Below the pieces are notes generated by a model. It ran no database searches, was not told where the DNA came from, and saw only the letters and a program-made list of their open reading frames with translations. Positions 1-7,948 of a stretch of 64,000 bases of DNA are shown here, piece by piece; the stretch's first letter is position 1; every line of letters begins with the position of its first letter. The position numbers and the translations under genes are program-made. The DNA is taken from the NCBI RefSeq assembly GCF_003058325.1, contig NZ_CP028843.1, forward strand, positions 2,390,001-2,454,000, given 5' to 3'. The stretch is from Methylobacterium currus (GTDB taxonomy: Bacteria; Pseudomonadota; Alphaproteobacteria; Rhizobiales; Beijerinckiaceae).

Positions 1-2
1 CG

Positions 3-1376
3 TCAGGCCACTTGCAGCAGGACGGCTTGCGAGGCCTCGGCGGGCATCGCGTAGAGGCGGCCCCCGATCGCGAGGGCCAGGGGGCTGAGGCCGTGGCCGT
101 CATGCAGGCCGAACAGGCCGACCGGGCGCCCGCCCGCGACCGCGAGCAGGCTCGGCAGGCGCGGATCGCTCCGCAGCGGCAGGCAGCCGGTCGCGTCGCC
201 GGCCGCGAAGGCGACCGCGCCGGCGCCCACAGGAGGCAGCCGGCCGAGCCGCACGCCGGCGAGGCAGACCGGCCAGCGCTCCGTCCAGGGCGAGCGGGCG
301 AGCGCCGCCGCGAAGGCGTCCCGCGCCGCCGCGACGCTGCCGCCGCCGGGCAGGCCGGGCTCCGCCGCCGGGCCGGCGCGCCCGTCACGAAAGACCGCCC
401 GCAGGGGCGGGTCGCCGGGCTGGAAGGCGAGCGCCCCGCAAAAATCCTGGCCGGCGGCGGGAGCCGGCGGCAGGGGCGAGCCGGCGGTGCCGTAATCGAG
501 CACCTGCGCCAGGGCACCGGTGCGGCGGCCGACGAGCCAGACCGAGCGGGCGGTCAGCCTGTCCTCCTCCTCGATCGCGTGGGCCAGCACCGCCCAGTCG
601 TCGGCGTGGTCCGGCCGCGCCGCCATTTCCTCGGCGGTCACCGGATAGCCCAGCGCCGCGCGCGCGCCCGCCGCCTGCCCGGGCGCCAGGGCGTCGAGAC
701 GGCGCGCGGCACGCGCCAGCAGGGCGATGCGCCCGAGGGCGAGGCCCAAAGCCGCCTCCGGCCGGGCGCTGCCTGCTTGCGGCGCCGCCGCGATCAGCCC
801 CGGCAGGGCGCGCACCCGGCGGGCGAGGCCCGGGGCCTGGCCGTCGACGAGGCGCCCCGCCATGCGGTCCCAGAAGGCGTAAGGCTCGGCGCGGGCAGCG
901 GCGAGGCCGCGGCGCATCAGGTCCCGCAGCCAGAGATCCAGCTCGTCGAGGGCGGCCGCGACCTTCTCCTCGCGGGCCTGCCGGCGCTTGGCCTGCGCCT
1001 TCTCGTCGACGGGCTTGGCCGGTGCGGCGGCCTTCGTCTCGGCCGCGGCGGCGCGGCTCTCGCGGCCCTTGGACCAGGCCGCGACCCAGTCCGGCGGCTC
1101 CGCCTCGGGCAGGCTTGCGGCGGCATCGACCAGCATCAGACCGAGGCCGTGCTTGCACGGGAATTTCCGGCTCGGGCAGGTGCATTTCGAGGCCGGACCG
1201 GCGAGGTCGGCGACGGTGCGGTAGGGGCTGGCACCGCTGCCCTTGATCTCGCCCCAGATCACCGTTCCGGCCCGGCCGAGTCCGCTCCATTTCTGGGGCT
1301 TGGCCTGGTCCTGCCCGGCCTTGCGGCTCGCGGCATCGGGGGCGAGGTCGAGGATCTGTGCAGTCGTCAGGCTCAT
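3..1376 (-). CDS. SWIM zinc finger family protein
   Basis: A 457-residue protein with a SWIM zinc finger near its N-terminus: C65-T-C67, then C74-K-H76, fits the CxC...CxH pattern of this family, which binds nucleic acid or protein. The rest is alanine- and arginine-rich and contains no enzyme motif I recognise. I chose the ATG at 1376 because the open frame upstream to 1466 has no family-like sequence. In other bacteria such proteins often sit beside MoxR ATPase and VWA-domain genes. Any such partner would lie before position 1, as this gene reads out of the window. The SWIM motif is clear, but the cellular role is unknown. Confidence 0.85.
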   Translation of the reverse strand: MSLTTAQILDLAPDAASRKAGQDQAKPQKWSGLGRAGTVIWGEIKGSGASPYRTVADLAGPASKCTCPSRKFPCKHGLGLMLVDAAASLPEAEPPDWVAAWSKGRESRAAAAETKAAAPAKPVDEKAQAKRRQAREEKVAAALDELDLWLRDLMRRGLAAARAEPYAFWDRMAGRLVDGQAPGLARRVRALPGLIAAAPQAGSARPEAALGLALGRIALLARAARRLDALAPGQAAGARAALGYPVTAEEMAARPDHADDWAVLAHAIEEEDRLTARSVWLVGRRTGALAQVLDYGTAGSPLPPAPAAGQDFCGALAFQPGDPPLRAVFRDGRAGPAAEPGLPGGGSVAAARDAFAAALARSPWTERWPVCLAGVRLGRLPPVGAGAVAFAAGDATGCLPLRSDPRLPSLLAVAGGRPVGLFGLHDGHGLSPLALAIGGRLYAMPAEASQAVLLQVA

Positions 1377-1689
1377 GCGGCGGCCGGCTGTCTGTCCGTG
1401 CAACGTGTCTGGCGTGGGGGCCAGTCTGCACGAAACGATGTCGCAGGCAAGCTTGGCCATAAACACAAGATCAGATGCCGCTACACTTTACATTAATTCC
1501 AAGAATGATCTTGACGGCCGACCAGTACGCGGATTGCCAGCTCAGGCGCATGGATCCGACGCCGGCGATCGTCTTGTGCGCATCTCAGGACGAGCGCTCT
1601 GTCGCTTCGTCATTGTGCAACGGGACGCCTCCTCCCACGGGTGCACGGGAGCGTCGGAGGCGCGAAAGAAGAAGGAGGGTGCGAAGGCT
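1377..1689. other. Intergenic region, no gene seen
   Basis: This stretch separates the start of the SWIM gene from the chemoreceptor remnant. It has a locally AT-richer patch near 1455-1510 that could hold the SWIM gene promoter. I see no EcfG-type or -24/-12 element and no convincing small open frame. Confidence 0.4.
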
Positions 1690-2099
1690 GCCCTGTCCAC
1701 GCAGTCCGGCCCGGCGACGCCACGCTGCAGGATCAGGCAGGCGAGGACGAGCGCCACCGCGCCGGCGATCGAGGCGACGACGACGGTGGTGACCCGGGCC
1801 CGGTCGCCGGAAGCCGCGGCGGTCTCGCCGGCCCGGCAGGCCTGCGGCGATCGCCTTGGTTTCCGTCTCGAAGGCGTCGATCACGGTCATCGAGCTGTCG
1901 GAGACGATGCGGTTCACCACCGCCCCGTGTCGGGTCCGATCAAGCTGGACCTCGGAGGCCACCCTGCCGGTGGCGACTCGCGGCCGAGCACCCTGGCAGG
2001 CCTGCGCGACGAGGCTCATCCGCGACAGGTCGAAGCCGCACAGGCCGGCCAGGATGATCAGCAGCAGACGGGGATCGCGGCTTTGGCGAGGATCCGCAT
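1690..2099 (-). pseudogene. Degenerate N-terminal piece of a methyl-accepting chemotaxis protein
   Basis: The remnant begins MRILAKAAIPVCC at 2099, typical of the N-terminal membrane anchor of alphaproteobacterial chemoreceptors. It hits a stop at 2058-2060, but in the next frame it continues LLIILAGLCGFDLSRM and on through a periplasmic-looking stretch ending FETETKAIAAG. A second frame change near 1840-1850 restores a second membrane segment (ARVTTVVVASIAGAVALVL), after which similarity ends. No HAMP or signalling domain follows. Two independent frameshifts plus the missing cytoplasmic half make a functional product very unlikely. An intact receptor lies at 24978-27077. Confidence 0.72.
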
Positions 2100-2339
2100 G
2101 TCGTCGAGGGGCGAACGGGTCACGGTGCCGCTCGGGCGAAAGAAACGCTGCGGGAGCAGCGTCGGGGTTGACGTGGGATTAATGTCGTCTCGCGTCGTCT
2201 GCTCCGGAGCGCAGCATGCGGAAGCCATGCTGGTCGGGCAACGGCGCCTTTGGGTCAGCCTCCGTCTCGACCGGCCGCGCACCGTGGCAGAGGCCGTCAT
2301 GGATCGCCCTCAGGGGTCCCCAACGACGTCGAGGCGGCG

Positions 2340-2561
2340 CTAGACCTCGCGGTCGGCCAGGCGCAGCGACCAGACCAGGGTCCCGCCCTCATCGACCAGC
2401 CACAGGGCGTTCACCTGCTCGTCGGCGGGGGTCGTCTCCCGGGTGTTGGCGAGACGCACGGCCTCCTGCCGGTCGCCGGCCGTGATGATCTCGTCGATCA
2501 GCGGGGGGCCGATCTCTCCGTCCGTGGCGCGGATCGCCCCGCGCAATCGGTATGCCGGCAT
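2340..2561 (-). CDS. Small hypothetical protein
   Basis: A 73-residue soluble protein starting MPAYRLRGAIRATDGEI and ending SLRLADREV. I recognise no domain. The acidic middle followed by an NALWLVDEGGTLVWSL strand-like C-terminus suggests a small folded alpha/beta protein. I preferred the ATG at 2561 over the longer frame from 2609 because the extra 16 residues are low in complexity and lack a ribosome binding site. It lies between the chemoreceptor remnant and a secreted protein gene on the same strand, with no evident operon partner. Confidence 0.5.
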   Translation of the reverse strand: MPAYRLRGAIRATDGEIGPPLIDEIITAGDRQEAVRLANTRETTPADEQVNALWLVDEGGTLVWSLRLADREV

Positions 2562-2735
2562 CCGTCCCGTCGCTCCTCGATCGCGTCCCGTTCCATTGCC
2601 CGCCAGCAAGGCGTGGGCCGCTGACTTTGTCGAGCGGGAACCTGTTATATCCAGGAGCGGAAAGGATGCGGCGCATCGGCGCTGCTCCCACGGGGGCCGG
2701 CGCGCGACGGAGGCGCGCCGACGGAGGCGGGCGCA

Positions 2736-3125
2736 TCAGCCCGTGCGCCGGGCGGTCCAGCGCCCCGTGCAGGGGCTGATCCCGGCGAGGCTCCAGCGCC
2801 CGCGCCCGGCGGAGCCGCGCAAGGTGCCGGTGACCGCGACACTGGCGAGCCCGCTGCGGATCGTGCCGGTGAGGCGACCATCGGCCGTGGCGCGCCCGGA
2901 CGCGTCGACGCCGTGGCTGCCGGCATCGTCCACGATGCCGTCCCGGATCACGATCGGGTAGCGGTACGGGCCGGCGCAGCTCCCGCTCTCGGCGGTGGCG
3001 ACGACCGACCAGGCGCCGTCGAAGCGGTTCGCCGCGGGAGCCGCCCGGACGGCGGTGGCGAAGGCCGGCGCGGCGAGGGCGAAGAACAGGACCGGCGCGA
3101 GGACCGGGCGGCGGGACGATATCAT
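2736..3125 (-). CDS. Small secreted hypothetical protein
   Basis: A 129-residue protein with an N-terminal signal peptide: a basic start, a hydrophobic stretch (LAPVLFFALAAPAFA) and a likely cleavage site around AVRAAPA. The mature part starts with FDGAWSVVATAESGSC and has two cysteines (in SCAGPY and SPCTGRW) that could form a periplasmic disulfide. Alternating strand-like segments suggest a small beta-barrel or lipocalin-like fold, but this is inferred from pattern only. No function can be assigned. Confidence 0.7.
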   Translation of the reverse strand: MISSRRPVLAPVLFFALAAPAFATAVRAAPAANRFDGAWSVVATAESGSCAGPYRYPIVIRDGIVDDAGSHGVDASGRATADGRLTGTIRSGLASVAVTGTLRGSAGRGRWSLAGISPCTGRWTARRTG

Positions 3126-3217
3126 GGTCTCCTCTGATGGAGTCTCCTCCGATCCGGACGCTCAGCCCTCCACTGGGCCGGCGCGCGGGACATCGGCGGG
3201 GGGGTGATTCGGCGACG

Positions 3218-3256
3218 GAGCCGGGCACGGACGGGGGAAACTGCCGTGCCCGGCTC
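3218..3256 (-). terminator. Hairpin downstream of the sigma factor gene
   Basis: Perfect 13-bp inverted repeat, GAGCCGGGCACGG (3218-3230) and CCGTGCCCGGCTC (3244-3256), with a 13-base loop. It lies about 90 bp after the stop of the leftward sigma gene and before the next leftward gene, as expected for a transcription terminator. It has no strong U-tract. Confidence 0.6.
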
Positions 3257-3343
3257 GCGACCGTCCCGGACGCCTCGGGGGAAAGCGCCGGGACGATGGG
3301 GGACGCCCTCACGGGCGAACAGGATGCGCCGGCCTCGACGCCC

Positions 3344-4108
3344 TCAGGCGGCGCCGAGCGGGTTCAGGACGGCCCGGTTCGGCAAGTCCCGGTTCGGCGA
3401 GTCCCGGTTCGGCGAGTCCCGGTTCGGCGGGTCCCGGTCCAGGTCCTGACCGAGCCGGTCGCGGGCCCGGCTGACGCGGCTCTTCACGGTGCCGGCCGGA
3501 CAGCCGATGAGGTCGGCGGCGGCCTCGTAGGACAGGCCCTCGACGGCGATCAGCAAGAGCGCCTCGCGCTGCGCCGGCTCGAGCCGGTCGAGGGCGCCCT
3601 GAAGGTCGCGCAAGGTGGCCCGGTGCTCCTGCTCGGCGGCGCTCGCCAGGGTGGCCGCGTGGGCCCCGTCGGGATCCGCCACTTCGAGGCGGTGCTTGCG
3701 GCGGCCGTTGAAGAAGCCGTTGCGCAGGATCGCGAACAGCCAGGCCGACAGGCTGGAGCCGGGGACGAACTGGCGCCGGTGCTCCCAGGCCTTGAGCAGG
3801 GTGTGCTGCACCAGATCGTCGGCATCGGCCCCGTGATGGGTCAGGGACAGGGCGTAGCGGCGCAGGCGCGGCACCGCGCCGAGGAGCCCGGTCCTGAACG
3901 CCGCCGGCACCTCGTGCTCGGCCCCTGCCTCCACCGCATCGAGGGCCTGGGTCAGGCGCGCCAGGACCTGGCCGAGGGCCGAGCCGGCATCGAGCGCGTC
4001 GGCCTCGGGATAGTACTCCCGCAGGAGCCCGCCGAGATGCGAGGGGATCAGGGTGATGGCGGCCCCCGTCGCGGCGACCGATTCTGGCGGCACGTCGTCT
4101 GTTCTCAC
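3344..4108 (-). CDS. ECF sigma factor, EcfG-like, with N-terminal extension and C-terminal repeat
   Basis: A 254-residue ECF-type sigma factor. Region 2 spans about residues 74-115 (RRYALSLTHHGADADDLVQ, then LLKAWEHRR). Region 4 spans about 170-220, with the helix-turn-helix LSYEAAADLIGCPAGTVKSR. Both closely resemble EcfG at 13959-14528. Two features are odd. The N-terminal 70 residues exceed a normal ECF factor and contain LGGLLREYY, recalling the NepR helix LGRALRAHY. The C-terminus ends in a pentapeptide array (PNRDS type) encoded by four 15-bp repeats at 3376-3435. The start is a GTG at 4108; an internal GTG near residue 69 would give a conventional-length factor. It is divergent from the PAS-LuxR gene and has no adjacent anti-sigma gene. 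Confidence 0.88.
   Translation of the reverse strand: MRTDDVPPESVAATGAAITLIPSHLGGLLREYYPEADALDAGSALGQVLARLTQALDAVEAGAEHEVPAAFRTGLLGAVPRLRRYALSLTHHGADADDLVQHTLLKAWEHRRQFVPGSSLSAWLFAILRNGFFNGRRKHRLEVADPDGAHAATLASAAEQEHRATLRDLQGALDRLEPAQREALLLIAVEGLSYEAAADLIGCPAGTVKSRVSRARDRLGQDLDRDPPNRDSPNRDSPNRDLPNRAVLNPLGAA
3376..3435. repeat. Four 15-bp tandem repeats in the sigma factor C-terminus
   Basis: Units ggttcggcaagtccc, ggttcggcgagtccc (twice) and ggttcggcgggtccc lie head to tail in frame, encoding the PNRDS-type tail. They differ from each other at only one or two bases. Confidence 0.95.
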
Positions 4109-4270
4109 GGAAAGGGCCCGTAAACGCTACACCTATCGGACTAGACCAGTCGGCCGGTACGGGACCATCCCGTGGGGCAGCCTGCTGCGCCGGCCGTGGT
4201 CCGACTTATTTCTGGTCGCTGCCAATTACGTCAATGATACGAATCTACCGGTGAATCTCGTTCTCCGGCG

Positions 4271-4295
4271 GGAACCCGTTAGCGCGCGATCCGTT
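4271..4295 (+). promoter_or_regulatory. EcfG-type general stress promoter
   Basis: GGAAC at 4271-4275 and CGTT at 4292-4295 are separated by exactly 16 bases, a perfect match to the alphaproteobacterial EcfG consensus GGAAC-N16/17-CGTT. Transcription would begin near 4302. The possible upstream TTG start at 4295 lies within the -10 element, so the downstream PAS-LuxR gene should start at the GTG at 4349. Confidence 0.8.
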
Positions 4296-4348
4296 TGTGC
4301 TCCGCTGCCCGAGAGGCAGCGACACAGGACGAAGGGATCGCCCCGACC

Positions 4349-5809
4349 GTGACCGCAGGCGTCGACAGGCATGAACTACGGCAGATCATCGCCGGCCTCA
4401 GCGAGGGGGTGATCCTGGTCGAGCCCGACCAGACCATCGCCTACGCCAACGAGGCCGCCCTCGCGATGCACGGCGCCGAGAGCCTGGACGAGATCGGCCC
4501 GACGGTCGACGCCTACCGGGCCCGCTTCGCCCTGCGCTACCGCAACAACCGCGCCCCGGAGAGCTACCCGATCGAGCGCGTCGTCGCCGGCGAGCACTTC
4601 CACGACGTCGTGGTCGAGGTGACGCGCACCGACAATCCGGAGGTCGGCTTCGTCCATTCCCTGCGCAGCCTCGTCGCCACCGACCGGGAGGGCAAGCCGA
4701 GCTGCCTGGCGCTGATCCTCAAGGACGTGTCGGACCAGTTCGAGGCCGAGGAGCGCTTCGAGCGCACCTTCAACGCCAACCCGGCGCCCGCCGTCATCAC
4801 GCGGCTCTCCGACCTGCGTCACGTCAAGGTCAATGCCGGCTTCCTGGAGATGACCGGCTACACCCGCGACGCCGTGATCGGCCGCAGCGTCTACGAGGTC
4901 GACGTGCTGGCCAATGCCCGCAACCGCGAGCTTGCGGTGGCGCGGCTCAACGAGGGCGGCACGATCCCCCAGATGGAGGCGCGCCTGGAGCTGCCCGACG
5001 GCGCCGGCCGCTTCGTCATCGTGGCCGGCCAGCCGATGGAGATGGGCGACGAGCCCTGCATGCTGTTCACCTTCGCCGACCTGGAGCTGCGCCGGAAGGC
5101 CGAGACGGCGCTCCGCCAGAGCGAGGAGCGCTTCGCCAAGGCGTTCCGCCTGACGCCTGTCCCGACGCTCCTTGCCCGCGCAGAGGATTGTCAGGTCACC
5201 AGCATCAACGAGGCCTTCGGCCGGGTCTTCGGCTTCGGCGAGGACCGGGTGGTCGGCCGCACGCCGACGGAGTTCGGCCTGTGGGTCTCGGACGAGCAGC
5301 GCCGGCGCTTCGAGGAGAGGCTGGCGCGCACCGGCTACGCGCTGGGGCTCGAGGTCTGCCTGCGCCACGAGAACGGCGCCGACCTCGACTGCCTGGTCTC
5401 GGCCGAGCGCGTGACCATCGGTGATGCCGAGTTCGTGCTGATGGTCCTGCAGGACATCACCGAGCGCAAGCACACCGAGCGCGAGCTGTTCGACGCGATC
5501 GAGACGGTGATGGCGGACACCTCCTGGTTCAGCCGCGGGCTGATCGAGAAGCTCGCCAACCTGCGCCGGCCGGGCCGCGAGGCGCCGGGCGGCGCGGTGC
5601 CCGACCTGACGCTCCGCGAGCGGCAGATCCTGAACCTGATCTGCTCCGGGCTCGACGACGACGGCATCGCCCGCAAGCTCGGCCTGTCGCGCAATACCGT
5701 GCGCAACCACGGTGCCGCGCTCTACCGCAAGCTCGGCGTGCACCGCCGCACGGAGGTGATCCTGTGGGGCCGCGAGCACGGCTTTCCGCTTCAGGCATCT
5801 GGTAGTTGA
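4349..5809 (+). CDS. PAS-domain LuxR-family transcriptional regulator
   Basis: A 486-residue regulator with three successive PAS-type domains (roughly residues 10-135, 140-260 and 265-390) and a C-terminal LuxR/FixJ helix-turn-helix (LTLRERQILNLICSGLDDD ... GLSRNTVRNH, about 420-480). There is no transmembrane segment, histidine kinase or receiver domain, so it is probably a cytosolic one-component sensor that binds DNA directly. The PAS ligand is unknown, and no heme or flavin residue pattern stands out. The GTG start at 4349 follows a GAAGGG ribosome-binding-like sequence and is the first good start after the EcfG promoter. It is divergent from an EcfG-like sigma gene, and both may belong to one stress-signalling circuit. 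Confidence 0.87.
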   Translation: MTAGVDRHELRQIIAGLSEGVILVEPDQTIAYANEAALAMHGAESLDEIGPTVDAYRARFALRYRNNRAPESYPIERVVAGEHFHDVVVEVTRTDNPEVGFVHSLRSLVATDREGKPSCLALILKDVSDQFEAEERFERTFNANPAPAVITRLSDLRHVKVNAGFLEMTGYTRDAVIGRSVYEVDVLANARNRELAVARLNEGGTIPQMEARLELPDGAGRFVIVAGQPMEMGDEPCMLFTFADLELRRKAETALRQSEERFAKAFRLTPVPTLLARAEDCQVTSINEAFGRVFGFGEDRVVGRTPTEFGLWVSDEQRRRFEERLARTGYALGLEVCLRHENGADLDCLVSAERVTIGDAEFVLMVLQDITERKHTERELFDAIETVMADTSWFSRGLIEKLANLRRPGREAPGGAVPDLTLRERQILNLICSGLDDDGIARKLGLSRNTVRNHGAALYRKLGVHRRTEVILWGREHGFPLQASGS

Positions 5810-5906
5810 GTTTCAGCATACTGGTATTTTCCTACTATTGAAGACGCGCGAGGCATCCACATCTCCAGGTCGGTCTGAGTTTTCTTAAGTCTCCGACGAG
5901 GTGCTC

Positions 5907-6086
5907 ATGACCGAACGCGCGCCAACAACTTCCACCGAGCAGGTCAAGGGCTCGGTGAAGGAGGCCATCGGCAAGCTCACCGGCGACGTCCGGGTCGAGG
6001 CCGAGGGCCGGCGTCAGAAGGACGGGGCCGGATCCCCGCAGGGCGCCAGCGCGCGCCCGCAGGGGGCCGGACCCCGCAAGGACTGA
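5907..6086 (+). CDS. CsbD family protein, short
   Basis: A 59-residue protein carrying one CsbD-like motif, EQVKGSVKEAIGKLTGDVRVEAEG (residues about 10-33), followed by a flexible tail rich in Gly, Pro and Arg. CsbD proteins are small hydrophilic bacterial proteins induced by general stress, with no known biochemical activity. The conventional C-terminal half is replaced by low-complexity sequence, so this is a shortened member. I chose the ATG at 5907 over the GTG at 5901 for its spacing from GACGAGG. It is the first gene of a same-strand run of stress genes to 9214. Confidence 0.72.
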   Translation: MTERAPTTSTEQVKGSVKEAIGKLTGDVRVEAEGRRQKDGAGSPQGASARPQGAGPRKD

Positions 6087-6101
6087 CGACGCACGTCATC
6101 C

Positions 6102-6121
6102 GGCGCCCCGCGCGGGGCGCC
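6102..6121 (+). terminator. Perfect 20-bp GC palindrome between CsbD genes
   Basis: GGCGCCCCGCGCGGGGCGCC is self-complementary over 20 bp, just after the first CsbD gene. It could act as a terminator or as an mRNA-processing hairpin between the first and second CsbD genes. There is no U-tract, so its role is uncertain. Confidence 0.45.
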
Positions 6122-6155
6122 GCCCGTTCCCCAACCGACACATGAGGAGAATCCC

Positions 6156-6557
6156 ATGGTTGATACCGATCGCATCGCCGGCGCTGCCAAGGAACTCGGC
6201 GGCAAGATCCAGGGCGCCGTCGGCGACCTGACCGGCTCGCACCGCGACTCGGCGGAAGGCCGCTACCGCGAGGCCCAGGGCGCGGCGGAGAACGCCTACG
6301 GCCAGGCCAAGGACACCGTCCGCCACACCGCCGACCGGGCCCAGGACTATGCCGGCCGTGCCGTCGACCGGGCTCAGGACTTCGCCGACGAGGCGCAGGA
6401 TTACGCCGAGGACGCCTACGAGCGCGGCAGCCGCTCCCTGCGCCAAGGCGCCCGGCAGGTCAGCCACCAGGTCGCCGAGTATCCGCTCGCCTCGCTGGTG
6501 ATCGCGGGCCTCGTCGGCTTCGGCCTCGGCCTCCTCGTCAACGCCAACCGCGACTGA
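6156..6557 (+). CDS. CsbD-like protein with membrane anchor (YqjD/ElaB-like)
   Basis: A 133-residue protein with a CsbD-type N-terminus (DRIAGAAKELGGKIQGAVG), a central amphipathic helix of repeating DRAQDYA/DFADEAQ motifs (about residues 50-95), and one C-terminal membrane segment (PLASLVIAGLVGFGLGLLV) followed by ANRD. The arrangement of a charged helix plus a C-terminal anchor recalls the YqjD/ElaB/DUF883 proteins, which tether ribosomes or other factors to the inner membrane. A membrane-tethering role here is inferred. It begins with ATG after AGGAGAA. It lies within the CsbD stress cluster. Confidence 0.8.
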   Translation: MVDTDRIAGAAKELGGKIQGAVGDLTGSHRDSAEGRYREAQGAAENAYGQAKDTVRHTADRAQDYAGRAVDRAQDFADEAQDYAEDAYERGSRSLRQGARQVSHQVAEYPLASLVIAGLVGFGLGLLVNANRD

Positions 6558-6666
6558 CCTCAACCCCCGACCGCATCGCGACCGGGACCCCGACGCGGCA
6601 AGACTGCCCCCGGGGCTCCCCCCAAAGATGCCGAAGGACTCGGCCCGAACGACCCGGAGTGACGAC

Positions 6667-7581
6667 GTGACCATCCAGACCCCCGTTTCCCCTCTCGCGA
6701 CCGCGGCGCAGGCCGATACCCGCGCGGTCCTGCTCAACCAGGTCTCCTGGGGCGCCATCTTCGCCGGGGCCGTCACCGCCCTGGTGACGCAGGTGATCCT
6801 CAACCTCGTCGGCGTCGGCGTCGGCCTGTCCTCGGTCGGCGTGAACGCCGGCGACAACCCCGCCGCCTCGACCGTCTCGATGGGCGCGGGCCTGTGGTTC
6901 GTGATCTCGGGCATCGTCGCCTCGCTCGCCGGCGGCGCCATCGCGGGCCGGCTCTCCGGCAAGCCGCTGCCCGGCGCGGCCGCCCTGCACGGGCTGGTCT
7001 CCTGGGCGGTGACGACCCTGGTGGTAATCTACCTCATCACCTCGGCGGCGAGCGGCCTCGTCGGCGGCACGCTGAGCACGGTGTCGAGCGCGCTCGGCGG
7101 CGCCGGCAACCTCGTCGGCGGCACGGTGCAGACGGCCGCCCAGGCCGCGGCCCCGTCTCTGTCGAAGATCCAGAACCCGCTCGAGGGCATCGAGGACAAG
7201 GTTCGCCAGCAGGCCGCCGGGCAGGACCCGCAGGCCGCCCGCGACGCCGCCGTGGCCGCCGTGCGCGCCGTGCTGACCGGTGACGCGGCCCAGAAGGAGC
7301 AGGCCAAGACCCGCGCCGCCGACGCGCTGGCCAAGGCCCAGGGCATCTCGCCCGACCAGGCCAAGACGCAGATCGACGACTATCAGAAGCAGTACGAGCA
7401 GGCGGTCGCCACCGCCAAGCAGAAGGCCGAGGCCGCGACCGTGGCCGCCAAGTCGGCCGCGACGCAGGGCGCCTTCTACGCCGCCATCGCGCTGCTGCTC
7501 GGCGCCGCCGCCGCCTTCTTCGGCGGCCGTCTCGGCGCCCCGAAGCTGGTCGGCGCCTACGACACCACCCGCCGCGTCTGA
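6667..7581 (+). CDS. Integral membrane protein with coiled-coil segment (PhnA-like annotation in relatives)
   Basis: A protein of about 304 residues with two or three N-terminal membrane segments (WGAIFAGAVTALVTQVILNL; WFVISGIVASLAGGAIAG; GLVSWAVTTLVVIYLITSA), a long alanine/glutamine/lysine-rich helical region (about residues 150-255), and a final membrane segment (AFYAAIALLLGAAAAFFGG). Homologues in related genomes are often called PhnA-like, but I see no PhnA zinc ribbon, so I treat it as a membrane protein of unknown function. The GTG at 6667 follows CGGAG at good spacing; an ATG at 6628 lacks such a site. It lies inside the CsbD cluster, suggesting envelope stress. Confidence 0.75.
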   Translation: MTIQTPVSPLATAAQADTRAVLLNQVSWGAIFAGAVTALVTQVILNLVGVGVGLSSVGVNAGDNPAASTVSMGAGLWFVISGIVASLAGGAIAGRLSGKPLPGAAALHGLVSWAVTTLVVIYLITSAASGLVGGTLSTVSSALGGAGNLVGGTVQTAAQAAAPSLSKIQNPLEGIEDKVRQQAAGQDPQAARDAAVAAVRAVLTGDAAQKEQAKTRAADALAKAQGISPDQAKTQIDDYQKQYEQAVATAKQKAEAATVAAKSAATQGAFYAAIALLLGAAAAFFGGRLGAPKLVGAYDTTRRV

Positions 7582-7585
7582 GACC

Positions 7586-7619
7586 GGTCCGGCTCCCGCC
7601 GCGCGGCGGGAGCCGGACC
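7586..7619 (+). terminator. Strong hairpin after the membrane protein gene
   Basis: A perfect 16-bp inverted repeat, GGTCCGGCTCCCGCCG and its complement, with a 2-base loop, begins 5 bp after the stop codon. It is probably an intrinsic terminator or mRNA-stabilising stem, though no long U-tract follows. Confidence 0.7.
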
Positions 7620-7665
7620 CTCCCCCTTCGCAACCCAACCCGTCGCAACCCAAGGAGACATTCCG

Positions 7666-7869
7666 ATGAGCAGCACCACCGACAAGCTCAAGGGCCTGGC
7701 CAACGAGGCCGCCGGCAACCTCAAGCAGGGCGTCGGCAAGGTCACCGGCAACGACCAGCTCGTCGCCGAGGGCAAGGCCCAGGAGCTCAAGGGCGAGGCC
7801 CAGCGCACGGTCGGCGAAGTCAAGGACGGCGTGAAGAACGCCGCCGACAACCTGCTCGGCCGCAAGTAA
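7666..7869 (+). CDS. CsbD family stress protein
   Basis: A 67-residue, full-length CsbD-type protein: DKLKGLANEAAGNLKQGVGK, then TGNDQLVAEGKAQELKGEAQ. It is strongly hydrophilic and helical, with no membrane segment, so it is predicted to be cytosolic. It has a strong ribosome binding site (AAGGAGA) 7 bases before the ATG and is flanked by hairpins on both sides, so it may be a separate transcript. Family members rise under osmotic, heat or stationary-phase stress, but their molecular role is unknown. Confidence 0.9.
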   Translation: MSSTTDKLKGLANEAAGNLKQGVGKVTGNDQLVAEGKAQELKGEAQRTVGEVKDGVKNAADNLLGRK

Positions 7870-7897
7870 GTCCCGCTTTTTCTACCGTTCCCCTCGA

Positions 7898-7922
7898 CGG
7901 CGGCGGGACCGTCCCGCCGCCG
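7898..7922 (+). terminator. Hairpin after the CsbD gene
   Basis: The inverted repeat CGGCGGCGGGA / TCCCGCCGCCG with a 3-base loop follows the CsbD stop by about 30 bp. A TTTTT run lies upstream rather than downstream, so the hairpin is probably a Rho-assisted or stabilising structure. Confidence 0.55.
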
Positions 7923-7948
7923 GCTTACCCGAAACTCAGGAGGACAGC

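Noticed and set aside
4295..4348. Upstream TTG start for the PAS-LuxR gene
   Set aside because: It overlaps the -10 element of the EcfG promoter, so it would not be on the transcript.
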